From Phycisphaera sp. (GTDB lineage Bacteria > Planctomycetota > Phycisphaerae > Phycisphaerales > UBA1924): a stretch of DNA of 64,000 bases. The notes beneath the pieces are model-generated. The model worked only from the letters and a program-made list of their open reading frames with translations. It did no database searches and had not been told where the DNA came from. The position numbers were made by a program, and so were the translations under genes. Where the stretch lies: assembly GCA_003712165.1 (NCBI GenBank), contig RHLH01000001.1, forward strand, positions 372,001-436,000, written 5' to 3'. Shown piece after piece: positions 61,746 to 64,000 of this stretch; position 1 is the first letter of the stretch, and each line of letters opens with the position of its first letter.

Positions 61746-62423
61746 ATGAGCGCCGACTACCTGAGGCCCTACGAAGAAGCCGTCGAAGAATCCGGCGCGG
61801 GCTTCGAGTCGCTGCTCTGGCGCAACAAGGACTACCAGCTCAAGCGGTTCCAGGTCCTGTGTGAGGTCGCCTCCGCAGGGCTGGACAAACCCGATGCGCC
61901 GGCAAGTCTCGACAAACTTGCTGGACGTGTCATCGCCGACATGGGCTCGGGCACCGCCGACATGTGCAAGTGGCTCAATGACTACGGCGTCGAGTACGGC
62001 AGATACGTCGGAGTCGAAGGCGTGACGGGCCTCGCCGAGGCGAGCAGGAAGCGCATCACCGACGAGAACCTCCCCGAAGCCGAGATCATCGAGAGTGACT
62101 TCGCGGCAGACCCGACAATCTTCGACACCATCGTTAAAAGCCGAGGCGTTGAGTTGATCATGTTCAGCGGGTCACTCAACACGTTCGAACAGGATCACGC
62201 GGTGCGTGTCATCACCAGTGCATACAAAGCGCTGAATTCAGGAGGCGTCGTGTTCAACTTCCTGAGCGCCCTTGTCCGCGAGCCGCCCTCGGGCGACACA
62301 GGTCCCGCCAGACGCTTCAACACGCTTGCCGTCTTCGAAGAACTCTCAAAGATATCGAATAGAATCGCGCTGCGCCACGACTACCTCGAGGGCCACGACG
62401 CAACAATCGGGATGTTTGTCTGA
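61746..62423 (+). CDS. Class I SAM-dependent methyltransferase-like protein
   Basis: A 225-residue protein starting at ATG 61746, 10 bases after the kinase. VIADMGSGTADMCKWL is the AdoMet-binding motif I (usually D.G.G.G), YVGVEGVTGLAEASRKR motif II, and ALNSGGVVFNFLSAL motif III. The substrate is unknown. It may modify a small molecule together with the PfkB kinase upstream, since the two genes are tightly spaced. The gene ends 6 bases before the convergent protease gene. Confidence 0.75.
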   Translation: MSADYLRPYEEAVEESGAGFESLLWRNKDYQLKRFQVLCEVASAGLDKPDAPASLDKLAGRVIADMGSGTADMCKWLNDYGVEYGRYVGVEGVTGLAEASRKRITDENLPEAEIIESDFAADPTIFDTIVKSRGVELIMFSGSLNTFEQDHAVRVITSAYKALNSGGVVFNFLSALVREPPSGDTGPARRFNTLAVFEELSKISNRIALRHDYLEGHDATIGMFV

Positions 62424-62429
62424 CTGGGC

Positions 62430-63926
62430 TTACTTGCCTTTGAGCACATCCATGATGTCATCGGAGGCTCTGCTGCGGATGCCGGCGTCGTCGAGCACGT
62501 CCTCGGTCGAGTCCTCAAGGTCCTTGCGATCGAAGACGAGCGTTTCATTCGTGCGCCCGGCGAAGTCGAACTCGATGAACTCGCCCTCGGCATCGCGCAG
62601 CAGCTCGGCAAGGTGCTTCAGGTTCTTGACCTCGACGCCGTTGACCGTGTTCAGCACAGGCAGGATGCCAAGCTCGTAGCCCTTGGTCACTCTGTGCGGA
62701 AAAAAGGGCGAGGGGAGCGTGATGATCTGCTCGCCCTCGAACGAGGCCTCCTGACCGAGGCGCGTCACGATCGGGTTTCTGCTCGCCGTGAGTGCGCCCG
62801 CAGCGCGGCTCGCGGCGGACGCGAGCTCCTGCGTGCTTGCCATGAAGACCATGGGCCCGTGGATCAGGTAGCTCGGGTACGCGCCGTCGAGCGGGGGCTG
62901 AAGATAATTCCGCGAAGCTTGTACGGGGAAGTCGACCGCGATCTCTTCGCCGTCACGGATTACCGTGAGCGGTACAGTGCCCTCATTGCCGAGCTTGGCG
63001 ACGTAGTAGCCAAAGTGCAGTCTGAATCCGCCGTCAACAGAGACCATCCCGCGGTTATCGATGTCGTGCTCGCCCACCGCGGAGATCACGTCCCAGCGCT
63101 TGAGCAGCGACTCGTCCTCGGCTTTGGTCACGATCAGCCCCGTGTCGCTCGATCCGAGCTCCAGGAAGTCGCGCACCGCCGGGTTCTCAGCGGTCTGCAT
63201 GTCAACGAACATGCGCGGGTTGCCGTCGTACTCGCCGTCCTCGACATCATCGAGGAACATGTTGATCTCATCGGTCGGGATGACGTACCCGATGTTCTCA
63301 GCAGACGGGATGCCGCTGAACACGACGCCGACGACCTCGTTGTCAACAAAGACCGGCCCGCCCGAGTTGCCCGGGTTGAGCGCGGTGTCCACCTGAAGCC
63401 TCTGGCCCAGCGTGTCGTTGTTGTACTGCGTGAACTCAAGCCTGCTGACGATGCCCGCGGTCACGGACAGCGCATCGCCGCCCATCGGGTAGCCGATCGC
63501 GTACACGGTCGATCCGATCCTGGGCATCTTCTCGGTCAGCGTTGCCGCGGGGTGCGTGTCGAAGAAGCTCTCGTCCTCGAGCCTGATGAGCGCGAGGTCG
63601 ATGCCCCGCCCGATCGCGACGATCTCCGCCTCGTACTTGTCGGAGCTCTGGTAGGGCTGGACCTCGATCCGCCTGGCGTAGTTCACGACGTGCGCATTCG
63701 TCAGGATCAGGTTGCCGGAGATGATGACACCCGACCCGGTCGCCTCCGAAGGGGACTGCCTTGTCCAGGGCTGGAAGAGGTTGGGCGTCCGAGCGGTCGT
63801 GAAGATCTTGACCACGCTGTTGCGAACCGCCTCGTCCTCGGGCTGGGCGTGGGCGGCCAGGGGCCGGATCGTGAGGCCGAGCAGGAGAATGACCAGCAGG
63901 GCGCGTCCGTGCATCAGTCCGTACAT
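62430..63926 (-). CDS. HtrA/Deg-type serine protease with PDZ domains
   Basis: A 498-residue exported protease. ATG 63926 has AAAGGA 9 bases upstream; a signal peptide ends at AHAQ. The trypsin-like triad is His (LILTNAHVV), Asp (GIDLALIRL) and Ser (LNPGNSGGPVF). Two PDZ-like regions follow (about 260-345 and 390-470, the latter with GYELGILPVLNTVNGVEVKNL). The architecture resembles the large plant/bacterial Deg9-like proteases that degrade or refold damaged proteins in the periplasm. The gene ends close to the convergent methyltransferase gene; its upstream end is near the window edge. Confidence 0.9.
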   Translation of the reverse strand: MYGLMHGRALLVILLLGLTIRPLAAHAQPEDEAVRNSVVKIFTTARTPNLFQPWTRQSPSEATGSGVIISGNLILTNAHVVNYARRIEVQPYQSSDKYEAEIVAIGRGIDLALIRLEDESFFDTHPAATLTEKMPRIGSTVYAIGYPMGGDALSVTAGIVSRLEFTQYNNDTLGQRLQVDTALNPGNSGGPVFVDNEVVGVVFSGIPSAENIGYVIPTDEINMFLDDVEDGEYDGNPRMFVDMQTAENPAVRDFLELGSSDTGLIVTKAEDESLLKRWDVISAVGEHDIDNRGMVSVDGGFRLHFGYYVAKLGNEGTVPLTVIRDGEEIAVDFPVQASRNYLQPPLDGAYPSYLIHGPMVFMASTQELASAASRAAGALTASRNPIVTRLGQEASFEGEQIITLPSPFFPHRVTKGYELGILPVLNTVNGVEVKNLKHLAELLRDAEGEFIEFDFAGRTNETLVFDRKDLEDSTEDVLDDAGIRSRASDDIMDVLKGK

Positions 63927-64000
63927 AAGTAGGGTCCTTTCGCGATCGTGCGAGGGTTCAGGTCCCATGATCCTACCGCCCAGAACCAGCCGCGCGGCGG

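Noticed and set aside
1-64000. CRISPR arrays, insertion sequences, rRNA genes and prophage
   Set aside because: No regularly spaced direct repeats, transposases, rRNA sequences or phage modules were seen on reading the window.

Overview
The window is a gene-dense, high-GC bacterial chromosome segment that reads like a planctomycete, most probably of class Phycisphaerae. This is inferred from gene content: secreted dockerin-tailed HAF-repeat and EF-hand proteins, a prepilin of the type abundant in planctomycetes, secreted squalene-oxidase-repeat proteins, a long DUF58/BatA/VWA/coiled-coil membrane operon, a meso-DAP-type MurE with MurF and MraY, a second-class EF-G, and separate GltX, GlnS and AsnS. 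No phage, insertion sequence, CRISPR array or rRNA operon was seen.

Layout. 0-5.3 kb: end of an unknown gene, an asparagine-synthase-like protein, a secreted HAF/dockerin protein, tmRNA with its terminator, a low-GC DUF1353 lipoprotein and an MscS channel. 5.3-9.4 kb: ispD, speD, lexA, a 620-base non-coding stretch with several hairpins, then dprA. 9.4-16.6 kb: a SpoIID/LytB protein, queA and a compact murE-murF-mraY operon. 16.6-28.8 kb: a seven-gene minus-strand membrane/secreted operon (DUF58, BatA-like, VWA, 1213-residue coiled-coil protein, Q/S-rich protein, squalene-oxidase-repeat protein, NPCBM-like protein), translationally coupled at nearly every junction. 28.9-40.6 kb: EF-hand protein, pfkA, lepB, dnaB, pdxH, an alpha/beta-hydrolase/membrane/ATP-grasp fusion behind rlmN, a prepilin and asnS. 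40.8-50 kb: an ArsR-VOC-VOC operon with a well-defined promoter/operator, a secreted metallopeptidase, an acidic repeat protein, rsmE, a second squalene-oxidase-repeat protein, an M32 carboxypeptidase and a class V aminotransferase. 50-64 kb: EF-G2, gltX with a pentapeptide-repeat protein, an Old Yellow Enzyme, four tandem serine tRNA genes, glnS, a small pqiA-pqiB pair, small zinc-ribbon proteins, a PfkB kinase, a methyltransferase and an HtrA-type protease.

The most unusual object is the tRNA array at 56255-56624. The four genes carry anticodons CGA, GGA, GCU and UGA, together enough to read every serine codon. All four fold best with an 8-bp acceptor stem and a 4-bp T-stem (8/4) instead of the canonical 7/5, and all have an enlarged 5-bp D-stem with a short loop. 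If these are the only serine tRNAs in the genome, the whole serine decoding set has this non-canonical shape.

Gene starts were chosen from ribosome binding sites, ATGA/GTGA overlaps, signal peptides and promoter positions; uncertain starts are noted in each entry.
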